From: Segatella baroniae DSM 16972 = JCM 13447
Lineage (GTDB): Bacteria; Bacteroidota; Bacteroidia; Bacteroidales; Bacteroidaceae
Length of the DNA stretch: 64,000 bases
Assembly (NCBI RefSeq): GCF_000426585.1
Contig: NZ_AUFQ01000007.1
Location: 81,042-145,041 of the forward strand
Direction: 5' to 3'
Below are positions 49,241 to 58,773 of this stretch, in pieces (positions within the stretch are counted from its first letter, which is position 1; every line of letters starts with the position of its first letter). The position numbers and the translations under genes were made by a program. The notes beneath the pieces are model-generated. The model ran no database searches and had not been told where the DNA came from. It was given only the letters and a program-made list of their open reading frames with translations.

Positions 49241-49525
49241 GCTGATGTTGTGGTTTAATCTGTTGGCAATCAACGGTTTGCTGAACTTGTAGAATTCAGC
49301 CGTTTTTTGTGGCCAAATCCTTTTTGGTTTCAAAAACAGCCACTTTTCAGCAGTGTTTTGTCAAATAAATTCATAGTATTGTCCACCTGCGCCTGCGTGT
49401 TGGCAGTGCTTCGTCGCCCTCGTTCCCAGACGACGGCCGCCCGTCGGGTCGCCCTTGGACACAGGTTGCGGCGGAGTGTCGTGCGAAAAAAGGGCGTAAA
49501 GGGCGCCGTTTCCGTTTTCTTTTCG

Positions 49526-49533
49526 TATATTTG
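49526..49533 (+). promoter_or_regulatory. -7 element for ybjQ
   Basis: TATATTTG 21 nt before the ATG at 49555; the -33 is not obvious. Confidence 0.5.
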
Positions 49534-49554
49534 CGCCAAACAATACGACAAACC

Positions 49555-49875
49555 ATGATTCTATCAACCACTCCTACCATAGAAGGCCGTCCCATCCAAG
49601 CATATAAGGGCGTTGTGACGGGCGAAGCGATTATCGGCGCCAATTTCGTGAAGGATTTCTTTGCGGCCATTCGCGACATTGTCGGCGGCCGTTCCTACAG
49701 CTATGAAAAAGTGTTTCGCGAGGCCAAGGAAGCAGCCTTGCAGGAGATGCAGGCCAGGGCGGAGGAATTGGGATGCAACGCCGTCGTCGGTATCGACATC
49801 GACTATGAGACCGTCGGGAAGAGCAATACCATGCTCATGGTCGTCGCGAGCGGTACGGCCGTGGAACTTGGTTGA
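49555..49875 (+). CDS. YbjQ/UPF0145-family protein
   Basis: 106 residues starting [14 protein letters not shown]; an in-frame TTG at 49531 would overlap the -7 element and is not used. The signature features are [29 protein letters not shown], then [30 protein letters not shown]. This small cytoplasmic family forms a pentameric beta-barrel in solved structures and was once called heavy-metal-binding (DUF74). The function is unproven. It appears as a single gene before the ATPase/DUF4276 pair. Confidence 0.92.
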   Translation: MILSTTPTIEGRPIQAYKGVVTGEAIIGANFVKDFFAAIRDIVGGRSYSYEKVFREAKEAALQEMQARAEELGCNAVVGIDIDYETVGKSNTMLMVVASGTAVELG

Positions 49876-49942
49876 GCGGCCGACAGGCGAAGAGGGGCGT
49901 GTGAGTTTTCAAAAATAATTATATAAAAGATAATACACCACA

Positions 49943-51004
49943 ATGCTGAACCGAATTGTCATAGCCGGATACAAATCCATCCGGCAGATGGAGTTGGAAC
50001 TGCGGCCAATCAACATCCTGCTTGGTTCTAATGGCGTTGGAAAAACAAATTTCATTTCGTTTTTCAGGCTGATCAACGTCATCTACGAACAGCATTTGCA
50101 CAACTATACGATGCAGAACAATGCTGAACGGCTGTTTCACTATGGGCTGAAGCAAACCAAGGAATTGAAGGGGTATTTGGAGTTTGGCGACAATGCCTAT
50201 GAAGTTAGGCTCCAACCCAGATACAATGGCAGCCTCTTCATAGCCGAAGAGAAAAGTTATTACAGGAGGAGGCCCAATAGTTTCAGCAATATGGAGGAAA
50301 GCCGGATAAAGGACTCCACAACCTATAGAGACAGTTGGCTGAGAGATTATTTGCAAAGTTATAAGATTTATCATTTCCACGACACAAGCAAAGGCGCGCC
50401 GCTAAGGAGCAGCGCGAATGTCAATGACAATCGTCTTTTGCGGACAGACGGGGGCAATCTGCCGGCTTTCCTTTACATGTTGCAGCAGAAATATCCCAAG
50501 ACGCTGAAGCGGATAGAGTTGACCGTCCGCTCGGTCATGCCCTATTTCGGCGGTTTCTCTTTGGCCCCCTCCATGCTTGACGCGAACTTGATCAATTTGC
50601 AATGGAGCGATGTGGCTGCCGACGGAAAGTATTTCGATGCCAACGACCTTTCCGATGGAAGCATACGCTTCATCGCTCTTGCGACGCTATTGTTGCAACC
50701 GATCCTGCCCAAAGTCATTATCATCGATGAACCGGAGCTGGGGCTGCATCCTGCGGCCATCGTCAGGTTGGCCGGTATGGTGCAGTCTGTAGCAGCCAGA
50801 GGCTGTCAGGTAATCATATCCACGCAGTCGGTGAATCTCATCAACAACTTTGACGCAGCCGACATTGTCACTGTAGACCGAAAGGACGGACAGTCGTCTT
50901 TCAACAGACTGGATGGCAATGAGCTGAAAAACTGGTTGGATGATTATTCGTTGGGTGAGTTGTGGACAAAAAGTATAATTGACGGCCAACCCACATTGTT
51001 ATGA
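49943..51004 (+). CDS. AAA/ABC-type ATPase (AAA_21/OLD-like), candidate defence component
   Basis: 353 residues. The N-terminus MLNRIVIAGYKSIRQMELEL begins the ABC-type head. Walker A is LLGSNGVGKTNF (about 27-38), a signature-like NDLSDGSIRFIALATL lies near 230-245, Walker B is VIIIDEPELGLHP (about 257-269), and an H-loop-like IISTQSVNLI follows near 293. This is the SMC/RecF-like ATPase group found in OLD nucleases, PARIS AriA and several abortive-infection systems. It has no fused nuclease domain. The stop overlaps the DUF4276 gene by 4 nt. Base composition looks more AT-rich than in neighbouring housekeeping genes, which fits acquisition by transfer. Confidence 0.85.
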   Translation: MLNRIVIAGYKSIRQMELELRPINILLGSNGVGKTNFISFFRLINVIYEQHLHNYTMQNNAERLFHYGLKQTKELKGYLEFGDNAYEVRLQPRYNGSLFIAEEKSYYRRRPNSFSNMEESRIKDSTTYRDSWLRDYLQSYKIYHFHDTSKGAPLRSSANVNDNRLLRTDGGNLPAFLYMLQQKYPKTLKRIELTVRSVMPYFGGFSLAPSMLDANLINLQWSDVAADGKYFDANDLSDGSIRFIALATLLLQPILPKVIIIDEPELGLHPAAIVRLAGMVQSVAARGCQVIISTQSVNLINNFDAADIVTVDRKDGQSSFNRLDGNELKNWLDDYSLGELWTKSIIDGQPTLL

Positions 51005-51666
51005 AAAGACTGGTTTTGATAGTGGAAGGTGAAAGCGAGGAAAGCTTTGTCAATCATGTACTTTGTCCCTATCTCTGTGCAGAGGGTCTGTACAATGCCG
51101 TGCAGTGCTTCAAGATAAAGCATTCCAATGGCGGGCTTTCCCAATATAGCCATATCAAGAAAGACATTCTGAATACGATATATGAGAAAGACGTAGTCGT
51201 CTCGATGATGGTGGATTTCTATCGGTTGCCTTCTGATTTCCCCGGATTCGATGAATTGAGAGGAACTCTGTCTCACAAGGAGCAAGTGGCCCTGCTCGAA
51301 GCAAGGATGAAGAAGGATATGGAAGAGACCCAATGCAGAACGTTTGACAACTTCATCCCTTACATACAACTCCATGAGTTTGAGACATTGGTATTCTCTT
51401 CCATAAAGGGTGTGGATTTCCTCTTTGAAAAGAACGAGGTGGACTACAAGGGGCTGACGGCTGTTTTTCAGGAATATCCTAATCCGGAAGACATCAACAA
51501 TCATCCCGACACAGCTCCCTCCGTGCGCTTGAAAAAGCTGATACCCGGATATAACAAAGTCGTTCATGGAGTCGAAATGGTCAAAGCCGTAGGCATGGAG
51601 GATATCTTGGCGAAATGCCCGCGGTTCAGAAAATGGGTGGAAGACATGAAAGCGGCATTGGCATAG
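51001..51666 (+). CDS. DUF4276 (TOPRIM-like) protein, partner of the ATPase
   Basis: 221 residues. MKRLVLIVEGESEESFVNHVLCPYL is the TOPRIM-like opening with the conserved Glu (VEGESE). VVVSMMVDFYRLPSDFPGF is the characteristic DUF4276 motif with its acidic metal-binding position, and the C-terminal half contains HEFETLVFSS. TOPRIM folds in such pairs act as nucleases or effectors, as in OLD, PARIS AriB and RloB-type proteins. It overlaps the ATPase by 4 nt, giving a split OLD-like two-gene module. Role in phage defence is inference. It ends 39 nt before the chosen sigma-factor start. Confidence 0.83.
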   Translation: MKRLVLIVEGESEESFVNHVLCPYLCAEGLYNAVQCFKIKHSNGGLSQYSHIKKDILNTIYEKDVVVSMMVDFYRLPSDFPGFDELRGTLSHKEQVALLEARMKKDMEETQCRTFDNFIPYIQLHEFETLVFSSIKGVDFLFEKNEVDYKGLTAVFQEYPNPEDINNHPDTAPSVRLKKLIPGYNKVVHGVEMVKAVGMEDILAKCPRFRKWVEDMKAALA

Positions 51667-51705
51667 GATGGGTCAAACAATCTGATGCACTTCTTGCAGC
51701 CAATT

Positions 51706-52278
51706 ATGGATATCAAGGAAGACATACTTATCGAAGCGTTGAAGCATGATTCGCAACGGGCTTTGCGCGAAATCTACCGAATGTATTCCACTCGGCTGTA
51801 TGCCTTTTGCATGCAGTACACCAAGTCGCGGGAGTCTTCGGAGGAATTGGTGGAGGACGCTTTCGTCTGGCTTTGGGTCAACAGGCACCGGATCCGACAG
51901 GAGCAAACCGTGCGTGGGCTCTTGTTTATCAGGGTGAAGCATTATCTGATAAACGCCTATCGGTCTACGATTCATTCCCCGCAGTTCGAAGACTATTGCC
52001 AATATGCCTATCATCTTGCCGACGACAGCCATTCCGAACCCATGGAATACGACGAGTTCCTGAGCCAGGTGAACAGCGCGCTGGAGCAGTTGCCGGACAC
52101 CCAGCGGAAAGTCGTCAGGCTGAGCAAGCTGGAACGATTGTCGAACATGCAGATTTCCAAGTTGCTGGGACTGAAGGAACAGACGGTGAAGAACCAATTG
52201 TCGCTGGGCTTGAAAACGTTGAGGCAGGTCTTGAAACTTTCTTACATGCTGGCGACAATGTTGCTAAGTGTTAATTGA
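51706..52278 (+). CDS. ECF-type RNA polymerase sigma factor
   Basis: 190 residues from MDIKEDILIEAL; an in-frame ATG at 51685 would add seven residues (MHFLQPI) that are untypical. Sigma region 2 is visible as ALREIYRMYSTRLYAFCMQYTKSRESSEELVEDAFVWLW in the corresponding stretch, and region 4 as ALEQLPDTQRKVVRLSKLERLSNMQISKLLGL with its helix-turn-helix. These are the FecI-like sigmas that turn on Sus operons when an STN-type SusC signals through FecR. The fecR-like gene begins 60 nt downstream. Confidence 0.93.
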   Translation: MDIKEDILIEALKHDSQRALREIYRMYSTRLYAFCMQYTKSRESSEELVEDAFVWLWVNRHRIRQEQTVRGLLFIRVKHYLINAYRSTIHSPQFEDYCQYAYHLADDSHSEPMEYDEFLSQVNSALEQLPDTQRKVVRLSKLERLSNMQISKLLGLKEQTVKNQLSLGLKTLRQVLKLSYMLATMLLSVN

Positions 52279-52338
52279 AGCCGTGAGGTGGTATTTTCTC
52301 CAACTCATCATGTCTTATAAAGAGAACAACAGGAAAAG

Positions 52339-53313
52339 ATGCAAACAAGACAAGAAAGTCTATCACTGAAATATTACTCACCAGAGCAATTGAAAGAATT
52401 GCGCAAGGAGCTTGACGCCGTTTCCGACCAGGAATTGGAACGACGGTTGGAATCCGTCTGGATGAACGACCGCCTGGAACTTGCCTTGGCCGACGGAATG
52501 GACGCCCAGGCTGTATGGAACAAGATTGACGCAAGGGTCGGGTCGGAGGACATTGCCGAAAAGAAAAGGCTTGGGCGATGGCTGCGAATTGCGGCGGTCT
52601 TGTTGTTGCCCGTGTTGACGGTGACGGCACTCTACTGGTATCGTGAAGCCCGTACTTACGCGGCTGTGGAAACGGTGGTCGGCACGGAATATGGAGACAG
52701 GGTCACCGTGAACCTGCCGGATGGGACGGCGGTGACTTTGAATGAAAGTTCGGTGCTGAGATATCGGGCAGGCGCGTTCGATGGCAACACGCGTGAAGTG
52801 CGGTTCGACGGAGAAGCCTATTTCAATGTGAAGAAAGATGCGGACAGACCGTTTGTGATTCATGCGGATGGCCTGAGCGTGAAAGTGTTGGGCACGCGGT
52901 TCAACCTTCTGGCGAGAAGCACGAAGCACACGGCCGAGCTGTCTCTGGAGAAAGGAAGCGTTGTCCTTACGTCCTTGTTGAACGGAGAGAGCCTCAGAAT
53001 GAGTCCCAGTCAGAAAGCGATTCTCGACAAGCGCACGGGCGCCTTGGCCTTGTCCGATGTTGCGACGGCGGTGGATGACGCGATGGCATGGAAGCGCAAT
53101 GAGTTCGTCTTCAGGAACGAACCCTTGCGAAATGTCTTGAAGACGCTGGAGGAGAGTTACGGCATAGCATTCAGAGTGTGCAAACGGCTGGATATGGACG
53201 ATTTCTTTACGGGTGTCATGCCGCGCAAGAATCTTCATGAGGATTTGAAAATACTGGAAGAATCATATAAGTTCAAGACGGAACAGCGGGGTGGCGACGT
53301 TCTCATCAAATGA
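52339..53313 (+). CDS. FecR-family anti-sigma factor
   Basis: 324 residues, inner membrane. The cytoplasmic N-terminal sigma-binding part (1 to about 77) is followed by one transmembrane helix (about 78-95, IAAVLLLPVLTVTALYW). Next is the periplasmic FecR domain (VVGTEYGDRVTVNLPDGTAVTLNESSVLRY at its start). The C-terminal domain (RNVLKTLEESYGIAF ... LKILEESYKFKTEQ) resembles an STN fold and would contact the STN domain of the transporter. The gene lies between the sigma factor and susC 3, the classical trans-envelope signalling arrangement. Confidence 0.93.
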   Translation: MQTRQESLSLKYYSPEQLKELRKELDAVSDQELERRLESVWMNDRLELALADGMDAQAVWNKIDARVGSEDIAEKKRLGRWLRIAAVLLLPVLTVTALYWYREARTYAAVETVVGTEYGDRVTVNLPDGTAVTLNESSVLRYRAGAFDGNTREVRFDGEAYFNVKKDADRPFVIHADGLSVKVLGTRFNLLARSTKHTAELSLEKGSVVLTSLLNGESLRMSPSQKAILDKRTGALALSDVATAVDDAMAWKRNEFVFRNEPLRNVLKTLEESYGIAFRVCKRLDMDDFFTGVMPRKNLHEDLKILEESYKFKTEQRGGDVLIK

Positions 53314-53352
53314 GAAAAGGCATTTTCTGCTTTATAACATAAAAAGTGGTCG

Positions 53353-53435
53353 GTACGAATTAAAGGCAAGCGTGTCCCTTACTAAAGACCGGTGAAAACA
53401 CAGGCCTAAATCTAAAGTTAAACTTTAATTCGTAC
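53353..53435. promoter_or_regulatory. Inverted repeat bracketing the leader of susC 3
   Basis: GTACGAATTAAAG (53353-53365) and CTTTAATTCGTAC (53423-53435) are perfect 13-bp inverse copies separated by 57 nt; the right copy ends 4 nt before the susC ATG. No housekeeping -33/-7 pair is visible, consistent with ECF-sigma control. Confidence 0.7.
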
Positions 53436-53439
53436 AAAG

Positions 53440-56400
53440 ATGAAGGTACACCATGAACTCAAGTACTGTTTGTTGATGTTGCTTTTCTGTCTGGGAAGTA
53501 TGGCTGTCCATGCCCAGTCGCAGGAGATTGACATCCATCTTAAAAATGCTTCCCTGAAGCAAGTTTTCAGTGTGATAGAGAAACAGACCACCTATCGTTT
53601 CTCTTACCGTGATGTCGTCATAGACGACAGGAGCGATATTACGATTTCCAAAACAGCGGCCAGCGTGCAGTCTGTCCTGACTGCGGTGTTGGCCGGGCGC
53701 AATCTCTCTTTCACCATCGTGTCTCCAAAATCCATCGTAATCGCCGGCAAGAGTCCGACTCATGCGGCGCAGACAAGGAAAGGCGATAAGGTGCGGCTTA
53801 CGGGTCGAATTGTAGACGAAAATGGCGAACCGATTATTGGCGCGACGGTCAAACTGAAAGGCTCTTCCGCAGGTGCCATCTCCGACCTGGATGGTAATTT
53901 CGCCATCGAGGCAGTTCCGGGCGCCATGCTCGAAGTTTCGTACATCGGCTATCAGACAAAATTGGTGTCGGCCCGTCCGGGTAACATGAACATTGGCTTG
54001 GCGGTAGATCGTCAGAACCTCGACGAGGTGATTGTGATAGGCTACGGAAGCAGCACGAGACGAGATTTGATATCTTCGGTCTCAACGGTCAAGGCCGACC
54101 AGATTTCAAATATTCCGGTGGCCAATATCAGCCAGGGCTTGGCCGGGCGTTCGCCTGGCTTGATAGTACAAGCCAGTGGCGGTGGTATCAACTCCTTGCC
54201 CAGCGTCAGCATTCGCGGCGGCGGTTCACCACTGTACGTGATAGACGGTATCGTCCGTTCGAGTGCCGATTTCCAGAATCTGTCGGCCGATGACATTGAG
54301 TCCATGTCCATCCTGAAAGACGCTTCTGCCACAGCCGTTTATGGTGCGCGCGCTTCCAACGGTATCATTCAGGTGACGACAAAGCGAGGGAAGACAGGGA
54401 AAATCAGCATTGAGTATGACTTGAACTACAGTCTGGCCCAACCCAGTATCTGGCCCCAGCAGATGCACTCTTACGACAGGGCGAAATACGCGAACATCGC
54501 GAGGGCGAACGACGGACTTGAGCCTATCTATAGCGAAGAGGCCATCAAGGCCATGCGGGACGGATCGCAGCCAGTCACTTACAATGACACGAACTGGCGC
54601 AAACTGGTGTTGGACAATTGGGCACCCCAGCAGAAACACACCGTGCGCATGACGGGCGGAGGAGAAAATCACAACTTCTACATCTCTTTGGGCCATATCG
54701 ACCAGAACTCCTTGTACAAGACGCGCACGCACTGGATGAAGCGTACCAATTTCCGCATATCGGAAACATCGTATATCAGGCCGATACATTTGCAGGTCAA
54801 TGCCACCATCGACGGCTATCGCCAGGAAACATCCCATCCTTATACCTCTACATCGAACAGCTATTTCCACGTGTTCTCCCACATCAACAACAAGTCGCCG
54901 ATGCTGCCCGGCGTAAACAAGTTCGGCTTGCCCTACAACATGTCGGACAATCCCGTTGCGGAAACGGCCAAGGACGCCGGTTACAATCGGCATATCGCCA
55001 ATGTCATCAACGGCAAGGGCGAGCTGATCTGGAGCTGCCCCTGGGTGGACGGACTGAAGGCACGCGTGGCAAGCAACTACAGATACTACGGCGAAACCTC
55101 CAAACAGTGGCGCAAGGACGCGGCACAATACGACTATGAGTCTGACGTTCCGCAATATGCCAACCAACCCCTACTGTACCACAGCTCACCTACCGGCTAT
55201 TCATTCACGAACCAGGCTTTTGTGGAATACGCGCAGACGTTTGGCAAACACAACGTCTCGGCATTGGGTGGTTTTGAACAATATTATCAAAAGACCGAAA
55301 GTTATTGGGAACAGCGTGAGAAATATGACTTCGACATCGACCAGATGAATGTCGGGCCGTCCAACGGAATGACGAATGGCGGCAGTGAAGCCGAGCTCGG
55401 ACGTGCAGCATGGATAGGCCAGCTCAAGTATAATTACGGCAACAAGTATTATGCCGAGGCAAGTCTCCGCTATGACGGTTCCGACTACTTCGCCCCAGGC
55501 AAACGCTGGGGAGCCTTCTACAGCGGGTCGCTGGGCTGGGTCGTGACGGAAGAAAGCTTCATGAAGAGCCTGGTGGAAAGAAACATCCTCAACTCGCTGA
55601 AGCTGCGCGTCTCGTATGGAGAGACCGGTTTGGACAGCAGCGCGGGACGCTTTGCCTATCTCACCTCTTATAATTTGGATACGAAGGCCTATGTCGTGGA
55701 CGGCTCGTATGTGCCTGGCTTCACGGAAGGCAGGCTGGCTTCGCCGGATTTGACATGGTACACCACCCGGCAAACGGACATAGGCTTTGACTTCGCGTCG
55801 CTTTCCAATCGGCTTTACGGTTCGTTCGATTATTTCTATTACTCCACGAAGGGTTATCTGACGGCACCTACAGGAAAGAGCTATCTCAATTCGGCCATCG
55901 GCATTGGCATGCCGCAGGTGAAGTCGAAGAGCGAGTATCGCCGGGCCGGTTGGGAATTCCAGTTGGGCTGGAGAGACCATGTCGGACAGCTCAACTATGA
56001 TATTTCGGCCAACTTCACTTATTTTGATGAACTGTGGGCACGCAACGAGTCGGAGACGGAAAGCTCCTATATGAATCCTTATATCCGTACGCAGCAGCAG
56101 AAGGGGTATTATGGAACACTATACCATCATCTGGGTTACTATTCAAGTGCCGAAGACATCTACAACAGCCCGGGGGTTGTCAATGCCTTGAACTCTGGAA
56201 ACCTTGCGGCCGGCGATTTGAAGTACGAAGACACCAATGGCAACGGTTATATAGATTCCGGCGACATCAGGCGTTTGGGCAAAAGTCACAACCCACGCGG
56301 GCAGTTCGGTATCAACATGGACTTCAACTACAAGGGCTTCTACTTGAGCATGTTGTTCCAAGGTTCCACCGCTTTCGACATGAAGCTGGTAGGCCCGGCC

Positions 56401-56790
56401 ACCATGAAGACCGACCAGACCGGTTCGTTGATGGTAGCATTTGATTACCAAACCGATTACTGGACACCGACGAATAGAAATGCACAATACCCGAGATTGA
56501 TGTCGAACACCAACCTGAATGCGAACAACAACTATCTGGACAGTGATTTCTGGTTGATCAACGGCTCCTATCTCCGGATGAAAGACTTCCAGTTCGGTTA
56601 TGATTTGAAGTATTCGCTGTTGCGTAACGTGGCTTGGCTGGCAAAGGCGAGAGTGGGCATTTCCGGCCAAAATATCTTCACGATTTCACAAGCGACGAAA
56701 TATGGCTTGGATCCGGAAAACTCATCGACAACCGGCTATGGATACCCGGTCGAGCGTGTGTTGGCATTGACAGTTAACTTAGGATTTTAA
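53440..56790 (+). CDS. STN-containing SusC-family TonB-dependent transporter and signal transducer (SusC 3)
   Basis: 1116 residues. After a signal peptide (about 1-26) comes an STN domain (about 28-108: EIDIHLKNASLKQVFSVIEK), then the carboxypeptidase-regulatory-like domain (LTGRIVDENGEPIIGATVKL), the LDEVIVIGYG junction, a plug (LYVIDGIVRS, ATAVYGARASNGIIQVTTK) and a barrel ending LALTVNLGF. The STN domain lets substrate binding be reported to FecR in the periplasm, so this is both transporter and sensor. It starts 126 nt after fecR, and susD 3 follows after 11 nt. Confidence 0.94.
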   Translation: MKVHHELKYCLLMLLFCLGSMAVHAQSQEIDIHLKNASLKQVFSVIEKQTTYRFSYRDVVIDDRSDITISKTAASVQSVLTAVLAGRNLSFTIVSPKSIVIAGKSPTHAAQTRKGDKVRLTGRIVDENGEPIIGATVKLKGSSAGAISDLDGNFAIEAVPGAMLEVSYIGYQTKLVSARPGNMNIGLAVDRQNLDEVIVIGYGSSTRRDLISSVSTVKADQISNIPVANISQGLAGRSPGLIVQASGGGINSLPSVSIRGGGSPLYVIDGIVRSSADFQNLSADDIESMSILKDASATAVYGARASNGIIQVTTKRGKTGKISIEYDLNYSLAQPSIWPQQMHSYDRAKYANIARANDGLEPIYSEEAIKAMRDGSQPVTYNDTNWRKLVLDNWAPQQKHTVRMTGGGENHNFYISLGHIDQNSLYKTRTHWMKRTNFRISETSYIRPIHLQVNATIDGYRQETSHPYTSTSNSYFHVFSHINNKSPMLPGVNKFGLPYNMSDNPVAETAKDAGYNRHIANVINGKGELIWSCPWVDGLKARVASNYRYYGETSKQWRKDAAQYDYESDVPQYANQPLLYHSSPTGYSFTNQAFVEYAQTFGKHNVSALGGFEQYYQKTESYWEQREKYDFDIDQMNVGPSNGMTNGGSEAELGRAAWIGQLKYNYGNKYYAEASLRYDGSDYFAPGKRWGAFYSGSLGWVVTEESFMKSLVERNILNSLKLRVSYGETGLDSSAGRFAYLTSYNLDTKAYVVDGSYVPGFTEGRLASPDLTWYTTRQTDIGFDFASLSNRLYGSFDYFYYSTKGYLTAPTGKSYLNSAIGIGMPQVKSKSEYRRAGWEFQLGWRDHVGQLNYDISANFTYFDELWARNESETESSYMNPYIRTQQQKGYYGTLYHHLGYYSSAEDIYNSPGVVNALNSGNLAAGDLKYEDTNGNGYIDSGDIRRLGKSHNPRGQFGINMDFNYKGFYLSMLFQGSTAFDMKLVGPATMKTDQTGSLMVAFDYQTDYWTPTNRNAQYPRLMSNTNLNANNNYLDSDFWLINGSYLRMKDFQFGYDLKYSLLRNVAWLAKARVGISGQNIFTISQATKYGLDPENSSTTGYGYPVERVLALTVNLGF

Positions 56791-56801
56791 TTAGGATTAT
56801 C

Positions 56802-58736
56802 ATGAAAAAGTTTATTAAATACGGGATGATGGGAATGGTTGCCCTTGCGGCCATATCCTGCAAAGATACGCTGGATACGAATCCGACGGAAATATTCAGC
56901 GGCGAAACAGTGTGGGGCACGAAGGCCACAGCCCAAGCCTTTGTAAATTCAACTTACCAGAGTGTCCTGGGCAGTATCGTCGGCTCCGGCTCATGTGTCG
57001 GATGGGAAGCTCGCACGCCCAACTCAGTCCAATGCTCGCAAGTAGGCGAAGGTATCGACGGTGTGGCCACAGAGTTAGGAATCAGCAACAATTCTGATTT
57101 TGGGGCTAATCGTTTCTCGATGCTTCGTCAATGTAACATGATCATTAAAAACGCTTCGGAATCGAAGGCGTTGAGTGACGCCGACAAGGCTGAGCTCGTG
57201 GCGCAAGGTAGATTCTTGCGGGGCATGGTGTTTTTTGACCAAGCGAAGAAAATGGGGCGCTTCGTTCCGCTCAAGGAGGTCCTTTCAGAAGCGGATGAAG
57301 AAAAATGCACGATTCCGATGACCGCTTCTGTGGACGAAAGCTACAAGCATGTGATAGAAGACTTGGAAGCCGGTGTGGCGGGATTGCCCGTATCGGCCTC
57401 GGCCGGACTGGCCAACAAGTATGCGGCGGAAGTCATTCTAAGTCGTGCTTGTCTACAAGCGTATGCGTACACAAAGGATCAGACTTATCTGGACAAGGCC
57501 ATTTCCGCCGCAAAAGACGTGACGGAGAAATGCAGTCTTACCGACAACTACGGCGGAATGTTTAACGAGACGGATGCAACGAGCAAAGAGATTCTTTGGG
57601 GCTATTATCGTTTGAGCACGAATTCTACGGTTGGAAGTTTCGACGAGTTGATTAGAATTTATCCGAATATAAGTGCTGACGACTGTGCCTTTTCAAAGTC
57701 TCCGCTGCTCTTGGCCAACAAGAACGGCAGGACTTTCGAGTGCTGGGGTATCTATTGGCCGACTCAGGATTTGGTAGACAACTATCTCGTGACAGATGAG
57801 GCTACCGGTCAGGCGTTGCCTTGGTACGAAACCTCGCAGTATAAGTCGAACGTCACCTCGCTTGACCCGTCTTCGGTGACGCAGGCCGGGCAGGTGGACG
57901 CATACAACAGGACCAACGGCGAACCTCGCAGGATTCCGACGCCGCAGGACTTGCTCCAGACGAATGCCGGTTTCCCGGTTTTTGCCCGCTATGACCAGTT
58001 GAAGGCCGGGGCTTCGCGGAATTTGAGCCAGCTGATGTATTCCAAGCGTGACGCACGTTTTTATACATCAGTAGTATATGACGGCGCGACATGGCTCGGC
58101 GAAAATGTGGAGCTGAACCTGGGAGGAAACATTTCCGCAGGTGTGCGCGACAAAGAAGACGGCGGATGGTATAACACGGTTTCGGGCTATTGCTGGCGCA
58201 AGAATACGTTGGAGTCTCTGTCGCCCCGTGCTTTCTACAGCGTGAAAGTGGATATGCACTATTGCATAGCCCGTACAGGTGAGGCTTATATGAATTTGGC
58301 TGAAGCCTATCTCTTGAAGGGTGAGACGGCCGACGCCGTCAAGGCTTTGAATGCTACGCGCACCACCCACGGCAAGCTGGCTCCCTCCACGGCTACAACC
58401 GAGGAAGAGGCTTGGAAAGATTACATCAGAGAACGCAACGTGGAGATGGTCAATGAAAACGGCGACATTTATTTCAGCTATCTGCGCTGGGGTAAATATG
58501 GCGGTCATGCAAACCATGGTCGTCCTGCGGGAGATATTATCTATGATTTGGACCGCCCGACTTATAAGATAGAAATATCCCGCGACAGAACGAAGCTGCT
58601 GGTTGGACAGATTACCCTGATGAACAGCGCAAGCCGCACATTTACGGCCAAGCGTTATTTGTTCCCTATCGCTCAAGGATTCCTTGACACGCGTGAAGCT
58701 TATGGTCTGGACCATAATCAGAATGCGGGTTGGTGA
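56802..58736 (+). CDS. SusD-family lipoprotein, partner of SusC 3
   Basis: 644 residues, longer than SusD 1 and 2. Lipobox-like ending AAISC (Cys20). SusD features include LVAQGRFLRGMVFFDQAKKMGRFVPL, RTGEAYMNLAEAYLLKG and RERNVEMVNENGDIYFSYLRWGKYGG in the corresponding regions; the C-terminus RYLFPIAQGF ... NQNAGW replaces the WPIP/NPGY form. The long insert in the middle (about 250-440) may shape ligand specificity. It lies 11 nt after susC 3 and 37 nt before the DUF5018 lipoprotein gene. Confidence 0.92.
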   Translation: MKKFIKYGMMGMVALAAISCKDTLDTNPTEIFSGETVWGTKATAQAFVNSTYQSVLGSIVGSGSCVGWEARTPNSVQCSQVGEGIDGVATELGISNNSDFGANRFSMLRQCNMIIKNASESKALSDADKAELVAQGRFLRGMVFFDQAKKMGRFVPLKEVLSEADEEKCTIPMTASVDESYKHVIEDLEAGVAGLPVSASAGLANKYAAEVILSRACLQAYAYTKDQTYLDKAISAAKDVTEKCSLTDNYGGMFNETDATSKEILWGYYRLSTNSTVGSFDELIRIYPNISADDCAFSKSPLLLANKNGRTFECWGIYWPTQDLVDNYLVTDEATGQALPWYETSQYKSNVTSLDPSSVTQAGQVDAYNRTNGEPRRIPTPQDLLQTNAGFPVFARYDQLKAGASRNLSQLMYSKRDARFYTSVVYDGATWLGENVELNLGGNISAGVRDKEDGGWYNTVSGYCWRKNTLESLSPRAFYSVKVDMHYCIARTGEAYMNLAEAYLLKGETADAVKALNATRTTHGKLAPSTATTEEEAWKDYIRERNVEMVNENGDIYFSYLRWGKYGGHANHGRPAGDIIYDLDRPTYKIEISRDRTKLLVGQITLMNSASRTFTAKRYLFPIAQGFLDTREAYGLDHNQNAGW

Positions 58737-58773
58737 TGATGAATTTAAATATAACCGATAAATCAACAAGAAA

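Larger units (their letters stand above)
48692..49554. other. Large intergenic region between the protease operon and ybjQ (863 nt)
   Basis: Holds the minus-strand operon promoter (48813-48843), about 220 nt of mixed composition, and array D (49070-49240). Then come about 300 nt with no recognisable gene, and a -7 element (TATATTTG, 49526-49533) for ybjQ. Several overlapping short ORFs on both strands at 48880-49570 have low-complexity Arg/Ser/Pro-rich products and are not supported. Confidence 0.7.

Noticed and set aside
48880..49570. Several overlapping short ORFs on both strands of the large gap
   Set aside because: They owe their openness to the 22-nt repeat rotating through the frames. 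The products are Arg/Ser/Pro-rich with no domain-like pattern.
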